A stretch of DNA of 49,304 nucleotides, from contig JAJFVE010000149.1 of assembly GCA_021371965.1 (NCBI GenBank), positions 1 through 49,304 on the forward strand, written 5' to 3'. The translations under genes and the position numbers were made by a program. Shown piece by piece: positions 33,476 through 44,148 of this stretch (positions within the stretch are counted from its first letter, which is position 1; each line of letters begins with the position of its first letter). The notes under the pieces were generated by a model. The model ran no database searches, was not told the DNA's origin, and saw only the letters and a list, made by a program, of their open reading frames with translations. This DNA comes from Planctomycetaceae bacterium. Its GTDB lineage: Bacteria; Planctomycetota; Phycisphaerae; SM23-33.

Positions 33476-35917
33476 ATGACGGAACCTGAACCCAAGGCCA
33501 AAGAGACGGTCCATGAACCGCCCGAGCAGACTCCGCCGGAGGGTCTGAGCGAGCAGGAGGTGGCCTCGCGGCGGCAGAAGTACGGCTACAACGAATTGCC
33601 CCAGAAAGAGGAAAACCTCTTCCTCAAGTTCCTCTCTTACTTCTGGGGGCCCATCGCGTGGATGATCGAGGCGGCGGCAATCCTTTCGGCCGTCGTGGGA
33701 CATTGGACCGACTTCGTCATCATCATGATCCTGCTGCTGGGCAATGCGCTGGTGGGGTTCTGGGAAGAGCATCAGGCCGGCAATGCGATTGCGGCGTTGC
33801 GAAAGAGGCTGGCCATCACCGCGCGGGTCAAGCGCGGCGGCAAATGGGGCGAGGCGCCCGCGCGGGAACTTGTCCCCGGCGACCGGATCAGACTTCGCCT
33901 GGGGGACATCATTCCCGCCGACTGCCGCCTGGAGGCGGGCGATCCCGTCGAGGTCGACCAATCGGCCCTGACGGGCGAGTCGCTGCCGGTGGAACGCAGC
34001 GGCGGCCAGACCGTCTACTCCGGGTCCGTGATGAAACGCGGCGAGAGCGACGCGACCGTCACGGCCATCGGTACCAGGACGTATTTCGGCAAGACGGCCC
34101 ACCTGGTGGAGACCGCCAAGACGATCAGCCACTTTCAGCGGGCCGTTCTCAAGATCGGAAATTATCTCATCGCCATGGCGCTGGCGCTGGTGACGCTGAT
34201 CCTGATCGTGGCGGTGCTCCGCGGGGACAGCGTCCTGACAACGCTTCGTTTCGCCCTGGTGCTGACGGTGGCGGCCGTTCCCGTGGCCATGCCGACCGTC
34301 TTGTCGGTGACGATGGCCGTGGGCGCGCGGCTGCTGTCGCAGAAAGAGGCGATCGTCACGCGCCTGGCGTCGGTGGAGGAGCTTGCCGGCGTCGACGTGC
34401 TATGCTCGGACAAGACCGGAACGCTGACGCAGAATCAACTGACGCTGGCGGAGGCCTTCGCCGTCGAAGGCGTCGAGAAAGATGAGGTCCTCCTCGCTGC
34501 CGCCCTGGCCTCGCGGGCGGAAAACAAGGATCCCATCGACCTGGCGGTGCTGGGCGGCGTGAACAATCTCCAGTCGCTTTCCGGCTACACCGTGACGCAC
34601 TTCCAGCCCTTCGACCCGGTCCACAAGCGCACCGAGGCCGCCGTTACAGCCGCCGACGGCAGGACGTTCAAGACGACCAAGGGCGCCCCGCAGGTCATTC
34701 TGGCGCTGGCCGCCAACGCGCCTGACGTGAAGGAGGCCGTGGACGGCACGGTGATGCAATTTGCGGCCCGCGGGTTTCGCTCGCTGGGCGTCGCGCGGAC
34801 GCAGGAGGACGGCGCCTGGCGTTTCCTGGGCGTGCTGCCGCTGTTTGACCCGCCGCGCGAGGACTCCAAGGCCACCATCGCCGACGCCCGCAAGATGGGC
34901 ATCGACGTCAAGATGGTCACCGGCGACCAGTTGGCCATCGCCAGGGAAATCGCCGGGCAGGTCGGCCTGGGCAAGAACATCCTCGACGCCGGCATGTTCG
35001 ACGAGACCCAGCAGCGGGAAGAAGGCGAAATGTCCGAGGCCATCGACAAGGCCGAAGGCTTTGCCCAGGTCTTCCCCGAGCACAAGTACCACATCGTCGA
35101 AGCGCTGCAGCAGCGACGCCATATCGTCGGCATGACCGGCGACGGGGTCAACGACGCCCCGGCGCTGAAGAAGGCCGACGCCGGCGTCGCCGTCTCCGGC
35201 GCCACCGACGCCGCGCGGGCAGCGGCCAGCATCGTCCTGCTGGCGCCGGGTCTTTCCGTCATCATCGACGCCATCCGCGAGAGCCGCCGGATCTTTCAGC
35301 GGATGCAGAGCTACGCCATCTACCGCATCGCCGAGACCATTCGCGTCCTGCTGTTCATGACGCTGTCGATCCTCGTGTTCAACTTCTATCCGGTGACGGC
35401 CGTGATGATCGTGCTGCTGGCGCTGCTCAATGACGGGGCGATCCTCAGCATCGCCTACGACCGAACGACCATATCCGACACGCCCGAGGCCTGGAACATG
35501 AGGCGCGTTCTGGGCCTGGCGACGGTGCTGGGAATAGCGGGCGTGATGGCCTCATTCGGACTGTTCTACCTGGGCCAGCGGGTGTTCCATCTCAATCGCG
35601 AGACGATCCAGACGCTGATGTACCTCAAGCTCTCCGTGGCCGGCCACCTCACGATCTTCGTCACACGGACGCGCGGACCGTTCTGGTCGTCGCGGCCGGC
35701 GACGATCCTGCTGCTGGCGGTGATCGGAACGCAGGTCCTGGCCACGTTGATCGCGGCGTACGGGCTGCTGATGCCGCCCATCGGCTGGGGCTGGTCGGCA
35801 CTGGTGTGGGGATATGCGTTGGCGTGGTTCCTCTTCAACGACCGGGTCAAACTCCTGGCATACCGGATACTCGACGGCAGAAAGAGGAAGCCCGCTGCCG
35901 AGATGGGGGGCAAGTAG
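33476..35917 (+). CDS. P3A-type plasma-membrane H+-ATPase
   Basis: This is a P-type proton pump of about 813 residues with ten predicted helices. The phosphorylation motif is SDKTGTLTQ (Asp312), the TGES loop is ALTGES, and the hinge is TGDGVNDAPALKKADAGVAV. The M6 Asp of plant/fungal pumps is kept in LLNDGAILSIAYDR. There is no plant-like autoinhibitory C-terminus. The start is the ATG at 33476 (MTEPEPKAK), with a G-run upstream; an in-frame GTG at 33449 and ATG at 33467 are alternatives. It would export protons, in line with the acid-linked cluster beside CLC and phosphoketolase. Confidence 0.9.
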   Translation: MTEPEPKAKETVHEPPEQTPPEGLSEQEVASRRQKYGYNELPQKEENLFLKFLSYFWGPIAWMIEAAAILSAVVGHWTDFVIIMILLLGNALVGFWEEHQAGNAIAALRKRLAITARVKRGGKWGEAPARELVPGDRIRLRLGDIIPADCRLEAGDPVEVDQSALTGESLPVERSGGQTVYSGSVMKRGESDATVTAIGTRTYFGKTAHLVETAKTISHFQRAVLKIGNYLIAMALALVTLILIVAVLRGDSVLTTLRFALVLTVAAVPVAMPTVLSVTMAVGARLLSQKEAIVTRLASVEELAGVDVLCSDKTGTLTQNQLTLAEAFAVEGVEKDEVLLAAALASRAENKDPIDLAVLGGVNNLQSLSGYTVTHFQPFDPVHKRTEAAVTAADGRTFKTTKGAPQVILALAANAPDVKEAVDGTVMQFAARGFRSLGVARTQEDGAWRFLGVLPLFDPPREDSKATIADARKMGIDVKMVTGDQLAIAREIAGQVGLGKNILDAGMFDETQQREEGEMSEAIDKAEGFAQVFPEHKYHIVEALQQRRHIVGMTGDGVNDAPALKKADAGVAVSGATDAARAAASIVLLAPGLSVIIDAIRESRRIFQRMQSYAIYRIAETIRVLLFMTLSILVFNFYPVTAVMIVLLALLNDGAILSIAYDRTTISDTPEAWNMRRVLGLATVLGIAGVMASFGLFYLGQRVFHLNRETIQTLMYLKLSVAGHLTIFVTRTRGPFWSSRPATILLLAVIGTQVLATLIAAYGLLMPPIGWGWSALVWGYALAWFLFNDRVKLLAYRILDGRKRKPAAEMGGK

Positions 35918-35989
35918 ACGCCTCAACCTGTCAGGAACCGGCCGGAGCCGCCGGGCGCGGGCGAGCGGACCGGGGCCGCCTGGGGCTTT

Positions 35990-36922
35990 TCATGGACGGC
36001 CGCAACAGATTATTTCGGCCGCGGACTCGACGCGGTTCCGCCCGGCACGCTTGGCGCGGTACATGGCGGAATCCGCAAGCTCGACCAGCGTGGTCTCGGT
36101 CGGATTGTCGATCTGCGACGTGCTGGCAATGCCCACGCTGATGGTCACCGGGATGTTCGAGGCGGCCACGGCGACCGGCTGCATCGCCACCGCCCGGCGC
36201 AGGCGCTCGCCCATGACGGCCGCCCCGTCGGCAGCGCAGCCGCTCAGGACCACCAGGAACTCTTCGCCGCCAATGCGCCCGATGTATTCATAGGAGCGCA
36301 TGGTCATGGCCATTTGCCTGGCCACAGCCGCCAGCACCGCGTCGCCGGCGGCATGGCCGTAGTCGTCGTTAATGGCTTTGAAATGGTCGATATCGGCCAT
36401 CGCGACGCTGACGTAATCCTGCTGTCGCGGGGCGCGGGCAAACTCGCGGCTGAGAACATCCAGGATGGTCGCGCGGTTTGGCAGTCCGGTGAGGTAGTCG
36501 TGGGAGGCTTGTTTTCGCAGGGCCTCCATGATCGTCAGCGACTCGATCTGCAATTCGACGATCCGCTGTCCGGCGAGGATGCGCACGCGCAGCTCGTCCG
36601 GGTCGAAGGGCTTGGCGATAAAATCGTCGGCCCCCATGCTGATGCCTTCCACCAGGTCGCACTTCTGGTTGCGCCCGGTCAGCAGGATGACGTAAGGGCG
36701 GATCTTCCTGGGCAGTTGGCGCAGGGCGTGGCAGATCGCCGGCCCGTCCATGCCGGGCATCATCCAGTCCAGCACGACCATGCTCGGCGCGTCGTCTTGC
36801 TGGAGCATCTGCCAGGCCTGCCTCCCCTCGCACGCGACGACCACTTCGTGGTTCCACTTGCGAAGAAGGTTCTCCAGCACCTTTCGTGAAACACAATCGT
36901 CTTCTGCAATCATGATCCGCAT
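35990..36922 (-). CDS. Response regulator with GGDEF (diguanylate cyclase) domain
   Basis: This 310-residue protein has an N-terminal receiver with phosphoacceptor Asp52 ([13 protein letters not shown]), DD near residue 8 and a conserved Lys (FIAKPFDP). A helical linker ([15 protein letters not shown]) leads to the GGDEF domain: [29 protein letters not shown], and the active site GGEEF (218-222). The product-inhibition I-site reads RSYE instead of RxxD, so feedback by c-di-GMP is probably lost. It overlaps the hybrid kinase gene by 13 bp and closes the chemotaxis operon, consistent with a WspR-like output. Confidence 0.92.
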   Translation of the reverse strand: MRIMIAEDDCVSRKVLENLLRKWNHEVVVACEGRQAWQMLQQDDAPSMVVLDWMMPGMDGPAICHALRQLPRKIRPYVILLTGRNQKCDLVEGISMGADDFIAKPFDPDELRVRILAGQRIVELQIESLTIMEALRKQASHDYLTGLPNRATILDVLSREFARAPRQQDYVSVAMADIDHFKAINDDYGHAAGDAVLAAVARQMAMTMRSYEYIGRIGGEEFLVVLSGCAADGAAVMGERLRRAVAMQPVAVAASNIPVTISVGIASTSQIDNPTETTLVELADSAMYRAKRAGRNRVESAAEIICCGRP

Positions 36923-39054
36923 TCTACTTCTCCTGCGATTTCTCGAAGCGCTGCGCTAAGCCGCTGGACCTCTATATTCAGGACCGCGAAGGCCTGCTGC
37001 GATTGGGCGAGATCTCCCGCTCGCGCCATCGACTCCAGGTTGCGAGCGGCCTCATAGGAGGGCTTGGCCATGAAGTTGCTGACGGTTCCCTTGATCGAGT
37101 GCGACGCGCGGGCCAGTTCCTGCGCATCGCAGTTCGACAAGGCCCGGTGGATCTGGGCCATCTGCTGACCGCAGTTTGAAAGGAACAGCTCGGCGATCTG
37201 GTGAAACAGATCGCGATCCCCGTCGAGGTTCTTCATGACCGCCTCGACGTCGAGCGGGGGCAGATCCTGCGCGGCGCCGTCCGCCGGGACCGTCGCGGGG
37301 TGAATCTCCTGAACCGGACCCGCCGCCCTCGCAACGGCGGGTTGAACCGCCGGGACGGCCTGCGGGTTGTGGCGGCTGCGGGCAACCTGCTTGAGAAGCG
37401 ACAGGAGTTCCTCGCGCCGGATGGGCTTGGAGACGTAGTCGTCCATCCCGGATTGCAGGCACAACTCGCGGTCGCGCGTGGTGGCGTGAGCCGTCAACGC
37501 GATGATGGGAACGTGCCTGCCGCCGGCCTTTTCCGCCTCGCGAATGCGCTTGGTAGCGCTGAGACCGTCCAGCCGGGGCATCTGGATATCCATGAGGACG
37601 ACGTCGAAGGCGTTCTCGGCCGCGGCCGTGACTGCGGCGAGCCCGTCGGAAACGACGGACACCTGGTGTCCCCAGTTTTGAAGCAGGCGTCTGGCGAGTT
37701 CCTGATTGACCTGGTTGTCTTCGGCCAGCAGGATTCGCAGGGACACGGCGCTGGCGTCGCTGAGGGCCGAATGGTTCTGAGCCACCGCGCGCTGCGGCGC
37801 CAGGCCCACGGATGTGACGATGGCGTCGAACAGCGAGGACTGGCTGACGGGCTTGTCCACATGGACCAGGCCGGTCTTGGCGCATTTCTGCATGGCGCCG
37901 CCGTCGCCGGTCGAGGTGAGCATGATGATTTTGCAGCAGCGAAGCTCGCGGCTGGTGCGGATGGCGTCGGCCAGGACAAACCCGTCCACCTCGGGCATAC
38001 GCGCGTCGATGATGACCAGTGGAAGGGGCTGCCCGGCCTGGGCCTGCGCGGTCAGGGCTCCCAGCGCGTCCCGGCCGGTCTGCTGGGTCTGCGGGCTCGC
38101 CTGCCAGGCGGACAGCATTTCGCTCAGGATAGCCAGGCTCGATGCGTTGTCGTCCACGAGCAGCACGGGCAAGCCCGCCAGCGGCGAGGAATCCGTCTGG
38201 ACGGCATCGGGGCTCTTCTTCAGGCTCGCGGTGAAATGGAAGGTGCTTCCGCTGCCGGGGCAGCTCTGCGCCCAGAGGCGGCCTCCCATCATCTCGGCCA
38301 ATTGCCGCGAGATCGACAGCCCCAACCCGGTCCCACCGTGGGTGCGGGTGATGTAGCCGTCGGCCTGGGCGAAGGCGTCGAAGATGATCTCCAGCTTGTC
38401 GGGTTTGATGCCGCAGCCGGTGTCGCGCACGGCGATGTGCAGGAGGAGCCCCTGCTCGTCCTGCCGCTGCGCGTCGACCTCGACGATGATCTCGCCGGCG
38501 GCGGTGAACTTGATCGCGTTGCCGACGAGATTGACGACGATCTGCCGCAGCCGCACGGGGTCGCCGATGAGGGCGTCGGGCACGTCGGGCGCCACGCGGC
38601 AGGCCAGCTCGAGATTCTTGGCGTGGGCCCTGATGGCCAGCGACGCCACCGCGCTGTGCAGGGTGTCGCGCAGGGCCAGGGGCACGGGGTCCAGTTGCAG
38701 CTTTCCCGCTTCGATCTTCGAGAAGTCCAGCACGTCGTTGATCAACGCCAACAGCTCGTCGGCGGACGATTTGACGGTTTCGAGATACCCCCGCTGCTCG
38801 GGCGTCATCTCCGTGTCCAGCGCCAGTTCGGTCATGCCGAGGATGGCGTTCATCGGCGTGCGGATCTCGTGGCTCATCTTGGCCAGGAACTCGCTCTTGG
38901 CAGCGCTGGCCTGCTCGGCTGCCTCGGCCATCATGTTGGCCCGCGCGATGGCCTCTTCGAGCTGGCGGTTGGTCTCCTGGAGCTCGATGGCGTAGAGATC
39001 GCCCCCGCGGGGGCGGTCGCCGCTTCGGTGGTCGTCGTTTTTCGCATTACTCAT
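36910..39054 (-). CDS. Sensorless hybrid histidine kinase (HisKA-HATPase-REC-REC-HPt)
   Basis: This 714-residue soluble kinase starts [13 protein letters not shown] at 39054, overlapping the cheB stop as ATGA. A short coiled coil (about 20-55) precedes the HisKA phosphoacceptor His62 in [13 protein letters not shown]. The HATPase follows: N-box [10 protein letters not shown]1 DTGCGI, G2 GGTGLGLSI. Two receivers are both intact ([12 protein letters not shown] and [12 protein letters not shown]). The C-terminal HPt carries [10 protein letters not shown]. There is no transmembrane or recognisable sensor domain, so the input must come from partners. It likely relays to the downstream GGDEF regulator or to receivers of the chemotaxis system. 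Confidence 0.92.
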   Translation of the reverse strand: MSNAKNDDHRSGDRPRGGDLYAIELQETNRQLEEAIARANMMAEAAEQASAAKSEFLAKMSHEIRTPMNAILGMTELALDTEMTPEQRGYLETVKSSADELLALINDVLDFSKIEAGKLQLDPVPLALRDTLHSAVASLAIRAHAKNLELACRVAPDVPDALIGDPVRLRQIVVNLVGNAIKFTAAGEIIVEVDAQRQDEQGLLLHIAVRDTGCGIKPDKLEIIFDAFAQADGYITRTHGGTGLGLSISRQLAEMMGGRLWAQSCPGSGSTFHFTASLKKSPDAVQTDSSPLAGLPVLLVDDNASSLAILSEMLSAWQASPQTQQTGRDALGALTAQAQAGQPLPLVIIDARMPEVDGFVLADAIRTSRELRCCKIIMLTSTGDGGAMQKCAKTGLVHVDKPVSQSSLFDAIVTSVGLAPQRAVAQNHSALSDASAVSLRILLAEDNQVNQELARRLLQNWGHQVSVVSDGLAAVTAAAENAFDVVLMDIQMPRLDGLSATKRIREAEKAGGRHVPIIALTAHATTRDRELCLQSGMDDYVSKPIRREELLSLLKQVARSRHNPQAVPAVQPAVARAAGPVQEIHPATVPADGAAQDLPPLDVEAVMKNLDGDRDLFHQIAELFLSNCGQQMAQIHRALSNCDAQELARASHSIKGTVSNFMAKPSYEAARNLESMARAGDLAQSQQAFAVLNIEVQRLSAALREIAGEVECGS

Positions 39055-40124
39055 GGAACGTTCCCTATCGGTGTCATCTCCGCAGCGTGGCCGCTGCCGC
39101 CGGCCAGCGACCGCAGAATCTCGTTGGCCATCTGGTCGACCGGTGCGATCGTTCTGACCGCTCCGGCGGCGATGGCCTCCTTGGGCATGCCGAAGACCAC
39201 GCACGAGGCTTCATCCTGCGCCAGCGTGCAGGCGCCCGCCTCTTTCATCGCCAGCAGGCCTTGGGCGCCGTCGCTGCCCATCCCGGTCAGGATCACGCCC
39301 GTGGCCGCCGCCCCCGCCTGCTGGGCCACGGAGTGAAAGAGCACATCGACGCTGGGGCGCTGGTGGTGCACCATCGGCCCGTCCTTGACCTGCACCACAA
39401 AGCCCGACCCGCGGCGGCGAACCGACATGTGCCGGTTGCCCGGAGCGATCAAGGCCGTCCCCTGCTCGACCGGCTCGCCGTCGAGGGCCTCGCGAACATT
39501 CATCAGGCACAACTGGTCGAGCCGCTTGGCGAAGGCGGCGGTAAAGGCCGCGGGCATGTGTTGGACAACCACCGTTGCCGGCGCGTTGGCGGGCAGTCCC
39601 AGCAGCACGCGCTTGATGGCGTCGGTGCCCCCGGTCGAGGCGCCGATGGCGATCAGGCGATTGTGCAGCCCCGACAGCGTCAGCGGCTGCGGGGGCTTGG
39701 GCGTCCCGGCTTCTACGGTTTGCAGTCTGGCCGGGCGCGCCGCCGCGGCCGCTCGAATTCGATCCACCAGCATGGCCGAGATCGCCGGCAGAGCGTCCGA
39801 ACCGGCCGGTTTAGCGACGACGTCGACCGCGCCGGCCTCGAGGGCGCGCATGGCGGCCTCGGAGCCCTGCGGCGTCAGCGAACTGACGACCACCACCGGC
39901 AGCGGGAAATACTTCATCAGCTTGGACAGGAACGCCAGGCCGCCCATGCGCGGCATCTCCAGGTCGAGCGTGACGACGTCGGGGCGGAGCTTCAACAGCT
40001 TCTCGCGCGCCACAAAGGGATCCACCGCCGTGCCGACAACGTGGATGTCGGCGGCTTTGGACAATTCGTCCGACAGCACGCGCCGCACCACGGCCGAGTC
40101 ATCAACGATGAGTACTTTGATCAT
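39051..40124 (-). CDS. cheB: Chemotaxis protein-glutamate methylesterase CheB
   Basis: This 357-residue protein has a receiver domain (Asp54 in [13 protein letters not shown]) joined to a C-terminal methylesterase/deamidase domain. The catalytic triad is visible: Ser in [10 protein letters not shown], His in VVQHMP and Asp in [10 protein letters not shown]. It removes methyl groups from receptor glutamates after phosphorylation by CheA. It lies 21 bp after cheX and overlaps the hybrid kinase start by 4 bp. Confidence 0.96.
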   Translation of the reverse strand: MIKVLIVDDSAVVRRVLSDELSKAADIHVVGTAVDPFVAREKLLKLRPDVVTLDLEMPRMGGLAFLSKLMKYFPLPVVVVSSLTPQGSEAAMRALEAGAVDVVAKPAGSDALPAISAMLVDRIRAAAAARPARLQTVEAGTPKPPQPLTLSGLHNRLIAIGASTGGTDAIKRVLLGLPANAPATVVVQHMPAAFTAAFAKRLDQLCLMNVREALDGEPVEQGTALIAPGNRHMSVRRRGSGFVVQVKDGPMVHHQRPSVDVLFHSVAQQAGAAATGVILTGMGSDGAQGLLAMKEAGACTLAQDEASCVVFGMPKEAIAAGAVRTIAPVDQMANEILRSLAGGSGHAAEMTPIGNVP

Positions 40125-40145
40125 CGCGCGTTCCTTGAGATTCTT

Positions 40146-40634
40146 CTAGGCCTCGACGGTTTCCGGCATGGGCGCGTCCGTCAGCAGGACCACGTTGACC
40201 TCGCCCGCCTCGGTGCAGACGGCCGCCACGGCGGCAAGACCGTCCCGGCGTGCATCGAGGGCCTGCTGCGGCGTCAACAGGCGTGGCGCGTCGATGTGAA
40301 ACACCGGCGTCGGGCCCGCCAGCACGGGAAGCAGATTGCCGCAGATGACGTTGACCAGTTCCTTCAGGGCGTCCTGCTCCTGCTGCTCAGTGGGCACGGC
40401 GTCCGATTCGAGCCCGAGCATGTTGGCGGCCAGTTGCGACTGCACCGCGCCGCACGTCTCGACGATCACGCTGCCGCCGAAGGGGCCGGTAAAGGCCACC
40501 GCCGCGGCTCGCGATCCGGTCGCGGGTCCCTGGAGGCTCGCCTCCTCGGGAGAGAGCAGGAACATCATCGCCAGCGACTCGACAGTGTCGGCGGCCACGC
40601 CGGCGAGGGCTTCATCGAACGTTCGGGTGCTCAT
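40146..40634 (-). CDS. cheX: CheX-like chemotaxis phosphatase
   Basis: This 162-residue protein of the CheC/CheX/FliY fold probably dephosphorylates CheY-P. One catalytic motif is clear: ELVNVICGN (Glu92, Asn95). The corresponding first-half site (TVESLAMMF) lacks the Asn. One active site is the arrangement of CheX rather than CheC. It overlaps the cheY stop by 4 bp, which supports a CheY phosphatase role in a system with no cheZ in the window. Confidence 0.85.
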   Translation of the reverse strand: MSTRTFDEALAGVAADTVESLAMMFLLSPEEASLQGPATGSRAAAVAFTGPFGGSVIVETCGAVQSQLAANMLGLESDAVPTEQQEQDALKELVNVICGNLLPVLAGPTPVFHIDAPRLLTPQQALDARRDGLAAVAAVCTEAGEVNVVLLTDAPMPETVEA

Positions 40635-41011
40635 AGCGCGGCTCCTATCATCGGCGTGACGACGTCGCGAATCTGTTCGGGACTGAAGGGCTTGTGGATG
40701 AACTTGGCGCCCTTTTGCCGCAGGCGATCGATGCGGGTCTGGCTGCCTTCGGTGGAGATGACCACCACCGGCAGGTCGGCCCAGACGGGATTGGCCCGCA
40801 TGCGGTCGATCATCTCCTCACCGTTGACCTCGGGCATGTTCAAGTCGGCGAAGACCAGATCGACCCACTTGTCCTGGAGGGTCTCGATGCCTTCGCGGCC
40901 GTTGCCGGCCTCGAACACCTCGCCCAGGTCCACGCCCGCCATGCGGAGCGTCTTGATGATCATGGCCCGCACGACCGCGCTGTCATCCACTACCAGTACA
41001 TTTGTCGACAT
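40631..41011 (-). CDS. cheY: Chemotaxis response regulator CheY
   Basis: This 126-residue single-domain receiver has acidic pocket residues DD (9-10), phosphoacceptor Asp56 (LVFADLNMPEVNG), Thr/Ser in VVISTEGS and Lys in FIHKPFSP. It should be phosphorylated by CheA and bind the motor switch. It is coupled to cheX by a 4-bp overlap and lies 18 bp after cheD. Confidence 0.95.
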   Translation of the reverse strand: MSTNVLVVDDSAVVRAMIIKTLRMAGVDLGEVFEAGNGREGIETLQDKWVDLVFADLNMPEVNGEEMIDRMRANPVWADLPVVVISTEGSQTRIDRLRQKGAKFIHKPFSPEQIRDVVTPMIGAAL

Positions 41012-41029
41012 TTCACGATCTCCAGCCGG

Positions 41030-41503
41030 TTACAGCAGCCACTGCTTACCGGCATTGCTGACGATCACGCGTCCGTCCGAAAGATCCAGGCACATCGTGC
41101 GCGCGGCACTGCCGCCGACATCCTGCGCTTCGATCAGCACGCCGGCCTTCCACAGCACGCTCTTCATGGCGATGCAGTTCTTGCGACCGATGGCAAAATG
41201 GTCGTTGCTGTTGATCGCGGCCCCGCCGGCGATCTTCACCCGCAGGCGCCGGCGCTCGGCCCCGGCGGCTACCATCGCCGCGAAGAAGGCCGGAATTCCC
41301 GTGTCCACGAACATGTACGGGTTGCTTCGCGCCTTGTCGGGGTTGGCCGACGAGACCGGCATCATCACGTGCAGCAGGCCGCCGACCTTGCTGAGCGGAT
41401 CGTACGCCGATACGCCCAGGCAACTGCCCAGGGCATGCGTCACGACCTGGTCGGCCTGGCCGCGTGCCAGCTTCATCTCAGCGACTCCGACGATATACCT
41501 CAC
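41030..41503 (-). CDS. cheD: Chemoreceptor glutamine deamidase CheD
   Basis: This 157-residue protein starts at a GTG (41503) with GGAGG at a good distance; the longer open frame on this strand is a shadow of cheR. The catalytic Cys28 lies in HALGSCLGVSAYD and the His45 in GGLLHVMMP. The GGAAI and GRKNC segments of CheD are present. It deamidates receptor Gln and in other bacteria is regulated by CheC. Here the partner would be the CheX-like protein or the receptor alone. Confidence 0.94.
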   Translation of the reverse strand: MRYIVGVAEMKLARGQADQVVTHALGSCLGVSAYDPLSKVGGLLHVMMPVSSANPDKARSNPYMFVDTGIPAFFAAMVAAGAERRRLRVKIAGGAAINSNDHFAIGRKNCIAMKSVLWKAGVLIEAQDVGGSAARTMCLDLSDGRVIVSNAGKQWLL

Positions 41504-41523
41504 GCCATCCTCCGAACCCTGTC

Positions 41524-42363
41524 TCAGCGTTTCTGATAAACTGTGGGTTCCACGTACCCAAAGCGGTGCTCGATACCGGCCAGACTTTCCGAATGCCCGA
41601 TGAACAGCAGCCCGCCGTCGCAGAGCTGGTTCCAGAACCGCTGGATCAGCCGCTGCTGCGTGGCCTTGTCGAAATAGATCATCACGTTTCGACAGAAGAT
41701 CACATCGAAGGTCCCCGTCATCGGCCAGGCGTCCATGAGGTTGAGCCTGGCGAAAGTCACCAGGCGTCTCAGAGGCTCCTTGAGCCGGTAGCGCCGCACG
41801 CCGCCGCAGTCGTGGGCGGTAAAGTGCTCCAGAATCGCCGACGGGCCCATCTGCCGCAGGCGGTCGGGCGTGTACAGGGCCTCCATCGCCATCCGCAGCA
41901 CCTGCGTGGACAAGTCGGTCCCCAGGATGCCGACGTCCCAGCCGGGGCAGCCGCCCATCACCTCGTGCAGCGTCATCGCGATCGAGTAGGCCTCTTCGCC
42001 CGAGGAACACCCGGCGCTCCAGAGGCGGACGCGCCGGTCGCGCTTGTGCCGCGCCAGCATCGCCGGAATCGCCGTCCGGCGCAGCACCTGGAAATGATGC
42101 TCCTCGCGGAAAAAGTACGTCAGGTTCGTCGACAGCGCCTCGAGCATCGCCCGCACTTCGCCGCCGTTGGCGTCGTCGCGGATCCGGTCCATGTACTGAC
42201 CGAAGCTCGTGAGCCCCAACTGCCTCAGCCGCTTGCTCAGCCGGGCCTTGACCAGCATCATCTTGCCCTGGTGCAGATTGATGCCGCACAGTTCCTTGAC
42301 CAGTTGGCTGATCGAGGCAAACTGCGACGTTGTCAACTCCGCGCCTGGAAGCAAGCTGTTCAT
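41524..42363 (-). CDS. cheR: Chemotaxis protein methyltransferase CheR
   Basis: This 279-residue SAM-dependent receptor methyltransferase has the N-terminal helical domain and the catalytic domain with LWSAGCSSGEEAYSIAM as the SAM motif. GTDLSTQVLRMA, FDVIFCRNVMIYFD and GHSESL are all family hallmarks. It methylates receptor glutamates for adaptation, opposing CheB. There is no TPR extension. It lies 20 bp before cheD and 73 bp after the receptor gene. Confidence 0.96.
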   Translation of the reverse strand: MNSLLPGAELTTSQFASISQLVKELCGINLHQGKMMLVKARLSKRLRQLGLTSFGQYMDRIRDDANGGEVRAMLEALSTNLTYFFREEHHFQVLRRTAIPAMLARHKRDRRVRLWSAGCSSGEEAYSIAMTLHEVMGGCPGWDVGILGTDLSTQVLRMAMEALYTPDRLRQMGPSAILEHFTAHDCGGVRRYRLKEPLRRLVTFARLNLMDAWPMTGTFDVIFCRNVMIYFDKATQQRLIQRFWNQLCDGGLLFIGHSESLAGIEHRFGYVEPTVYQKR

Positions 42364-42394
42364 CGTTCCTGCCTGTCACTCAAGTAAGGGCGTC

Positions 42395-42419
42395 ATGGCG
42401 GCCGTCGTCCAGCCGCCAT
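42395..42419 (-). other. Hairpin between mcp and cheR
   Basis: A perfect 8-bp stem (ATGGCGGC/GCCGCCAT) with a 9-nt loop lies in the 73-bp mcp-cheR gap. No T-tract follows, so it is more likely an mRNA processing or stability element than a strong terminator. It could help set different receptor and CheR levels. Confidence 0.45.
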
Positions 42420-42436
42420 GGCGCCAGGGCATCGCT

Positions 42437-44077
42437 CTAGAACTTTCCGAGCACCTTCTCATCCTCCAGCGGAATCACGTCTTTGGCGGCGACCCGGGAG
42501 GCCCCGTCAGCGCCTTCACGAGCCTGCGATCCGCCGCGCCACGTGCCGCCCTGCGGATGCATCCCCTTGACGCCGGTCCGGACGGCAGCCAGCGGGTGGT
42601 GCATGATCGGCGCCACGTGAGCGACGCCGGCCGTTGAGCCGGCCCCGCTGCCGACCATGCTGCCCAGACTGCTGACCATGCTGTTGAGCGCCTCGGCCTG
42701 ACTGCTCAGCTCCTCGGCTGCGGCTGCGGACTCTTCGGCCGTAGCGGCGTTCTGCTGAATGACCGAGTCCATCTGGCCCACGGCCTTGTTGATCTGATCG
42801 ATGCCCTGAGCCTGCTCGGTCGAGGCGGCGGCGATCTCGCCGACCAGGTCGTTGACCTTTCGCGAGCCGTCGGAAATTTCCTTCAGGGCCTCGCCCACTT
42901 CCTTGGCGATCTCCGCCCCGCCGGCGGCGTTGGTGACGGCCTGTTCGATCAGGGCGGCGGTATTCTTGGCGGCCTCGGCGCTGCGCTGGGCGAGGTTGCG
43001 GACCTCTTCGGCCACCACGGCAAAGCTCTTGCCCGCATCGCCGGCGCGGGCGGCTTCGACCGCGGCGTTCAGCGCCAGCAGGTTTGTCTGGAAGGCGATC
43101 TCGTCGATGGTCTTGACGATCTTGGAGGTATCGTCGGAGGACTTCTTGATGTCGCCGATGGCCTTGGCCATGCGCTCCATCGCCGCGGTGCCCTTGTCGG
43201 CGCTGCCGCGCGCCGACTCGGCGAGGCGCTTGGCCTCGGCGGCGTTGCCGGCGTTCTGGCGCGTCATCGAGGACATCTCCTCCACCGTGCTGGTGGTCTC
43301 CTCGACGGAGGCCGCCTGCTCGCTCGAACCCTGGGCCAGCGTCTGGCTGGCGGCCGACACCTGTCCGGCGGCCGAGGCGGTCTGCTGCGCCCCTTCCAGC
43401 AGCGAATCGATCACGTTCTTCAGCGCCACCACGATGCCGCGGGCGATCCACGTTCCCAGCAGCGCTCCGGCGATCACGGCTGCGGCGCCCAGCCCCATCA
43501 TGAGGATCATGCCGACATGAGAGGCGTCGGTGGCATTGGTGGCAACCGTGTTGATCTCGGTATCGTTGCGAGCCAGCAGCGAGTCGATCTTGCCCATGCA
43601 GGCCTGATATGCCTTCTCCGCTTCATCGGCCGCGGCCAGCGAGGTCTTGTTGTCTTCGCCGGTGGTCCTGGCGACCACATCCATCAGTGCCTTGGCCTTG
43701 GCGCCGAAGAGGTCATGCGATTTGTCGATCTCGTCGAGCATGCCCAGCAGGCCTTTGTTGACCAGATCGGTGTCTGAGCGGATCGCCGTCTTGGCCAGTT
43801 CCAGCTGCTTGTCCACCTCGGATTCACTCTTTCGGAATTGGTCCGTCTGCGATTGTTCCTTGCGCACGACATATATATTCGCCACGAGGTTTTGCTCTGT
43901 CGCCGCCGCATCGATGCCATGCAAGGCGTCGCTGAGAGGCACATGAACATTGGCCAGATCGTCGACGGCGCCCTTGACGCCGATCATCTGGAACGTGCCT
44001 ACCAGCGCCAGGATGGCGGTGATGGACAAGACCAATGCCAGCAACAACCCGATCTTCTTTCCAACCGTGATCTTCAT
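42437..44077 (-). CDS. Methyl-accepting chemotaxis protein
   Basis: This 546-residue receptor starts [15 protein letters not shown] at the ATG at 44077 behind GGAGAA; an upstream TTG is rejected. It has TM1 (about 10-30), a periplasmic four-helix-bundle-like domain (about 31-185) and TM2 (about 188-215), with no long HAMP-like linker evident. The signalling hairpin [21 protein letters not shown] is intact. The C-terminal tail of about 70 residues is Gly/Ala/His-rich and ends [10 protein letters not shown], without an NWETF tether. It is the only receptor in the window and lies 71 bp after cheW. Confidence 0.94.
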   Translation of the reverse strand: MKITVGKKIGLLLALVLSITAILALVGTFQMIGVKGAVDDLANVHVPLSDALHGIDAAATEQNLVANIYVVRKEQSQTDQFRKSESEVDKQLELAKTAIRSDTDLVNKGLLGMLDEIDKSHDLFGAKAKALMDVVARTTGEDNKTSLAAADEAEKAYQACMGKIDSLLARNDTEINTVATNATDASHVGMILMMGLGAAAVIAGALLGTWIARGIVVALKNVIDSLLEGAQQTASAAGQVSAASQTLAQGSSEQAASVEETTSTVEEMSSMTRQNAGNAAEAKRLAESARGSADKGTAAMERMAKAIGDIKKSSDDTSKIVKTIDEIAFQTNLLALNAAVEAARAGDAGKSFAVVAEEVRNLAQRSAEAAKNTAALIEQAVTNAAGGAEIAKEVGEALKEISDGSRKVNDLVGEIAAASTEQAQGIDQINKAVGQMDSVIQQNAATAEESAAAAEELSSQAEALNSMVSSLGSMVGSGAGSTAGVAHVAPIMHHPLAAVRTGVKGMHPQGGTWRGGSQAREGADGASRVAAKDVIPLEDEKVLGKF

Positions 44078-44130
44078 GATGTTCTCCGTCAATTTCGCAA
44101 TATTGACTTCGTGAAAAGAATCCGCTCTTC

Positions 44131-44146
44131 GGGGCTCCGATGCCCC
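44131..44146 (-). terminator. Short hairpin after cheW
   Basis: A GGGGC/GCCCC stem of 5 bp with a 6-nt loop lies just after the cheW stop on its strand. A T-run comes about 11 nt later. It may be a weak or partial terminator in the cheW-mcp gap. Confidence 0.35.
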
Positions 44147-44148
44147 GT

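Noticed and set aside
37201..41603. Long plus-strand open frames opposite the che genes
   Set aside because: They have no conserved motifs and lie opposite the confirmed hybrid kinase, CheB, CheX and CheY genes.
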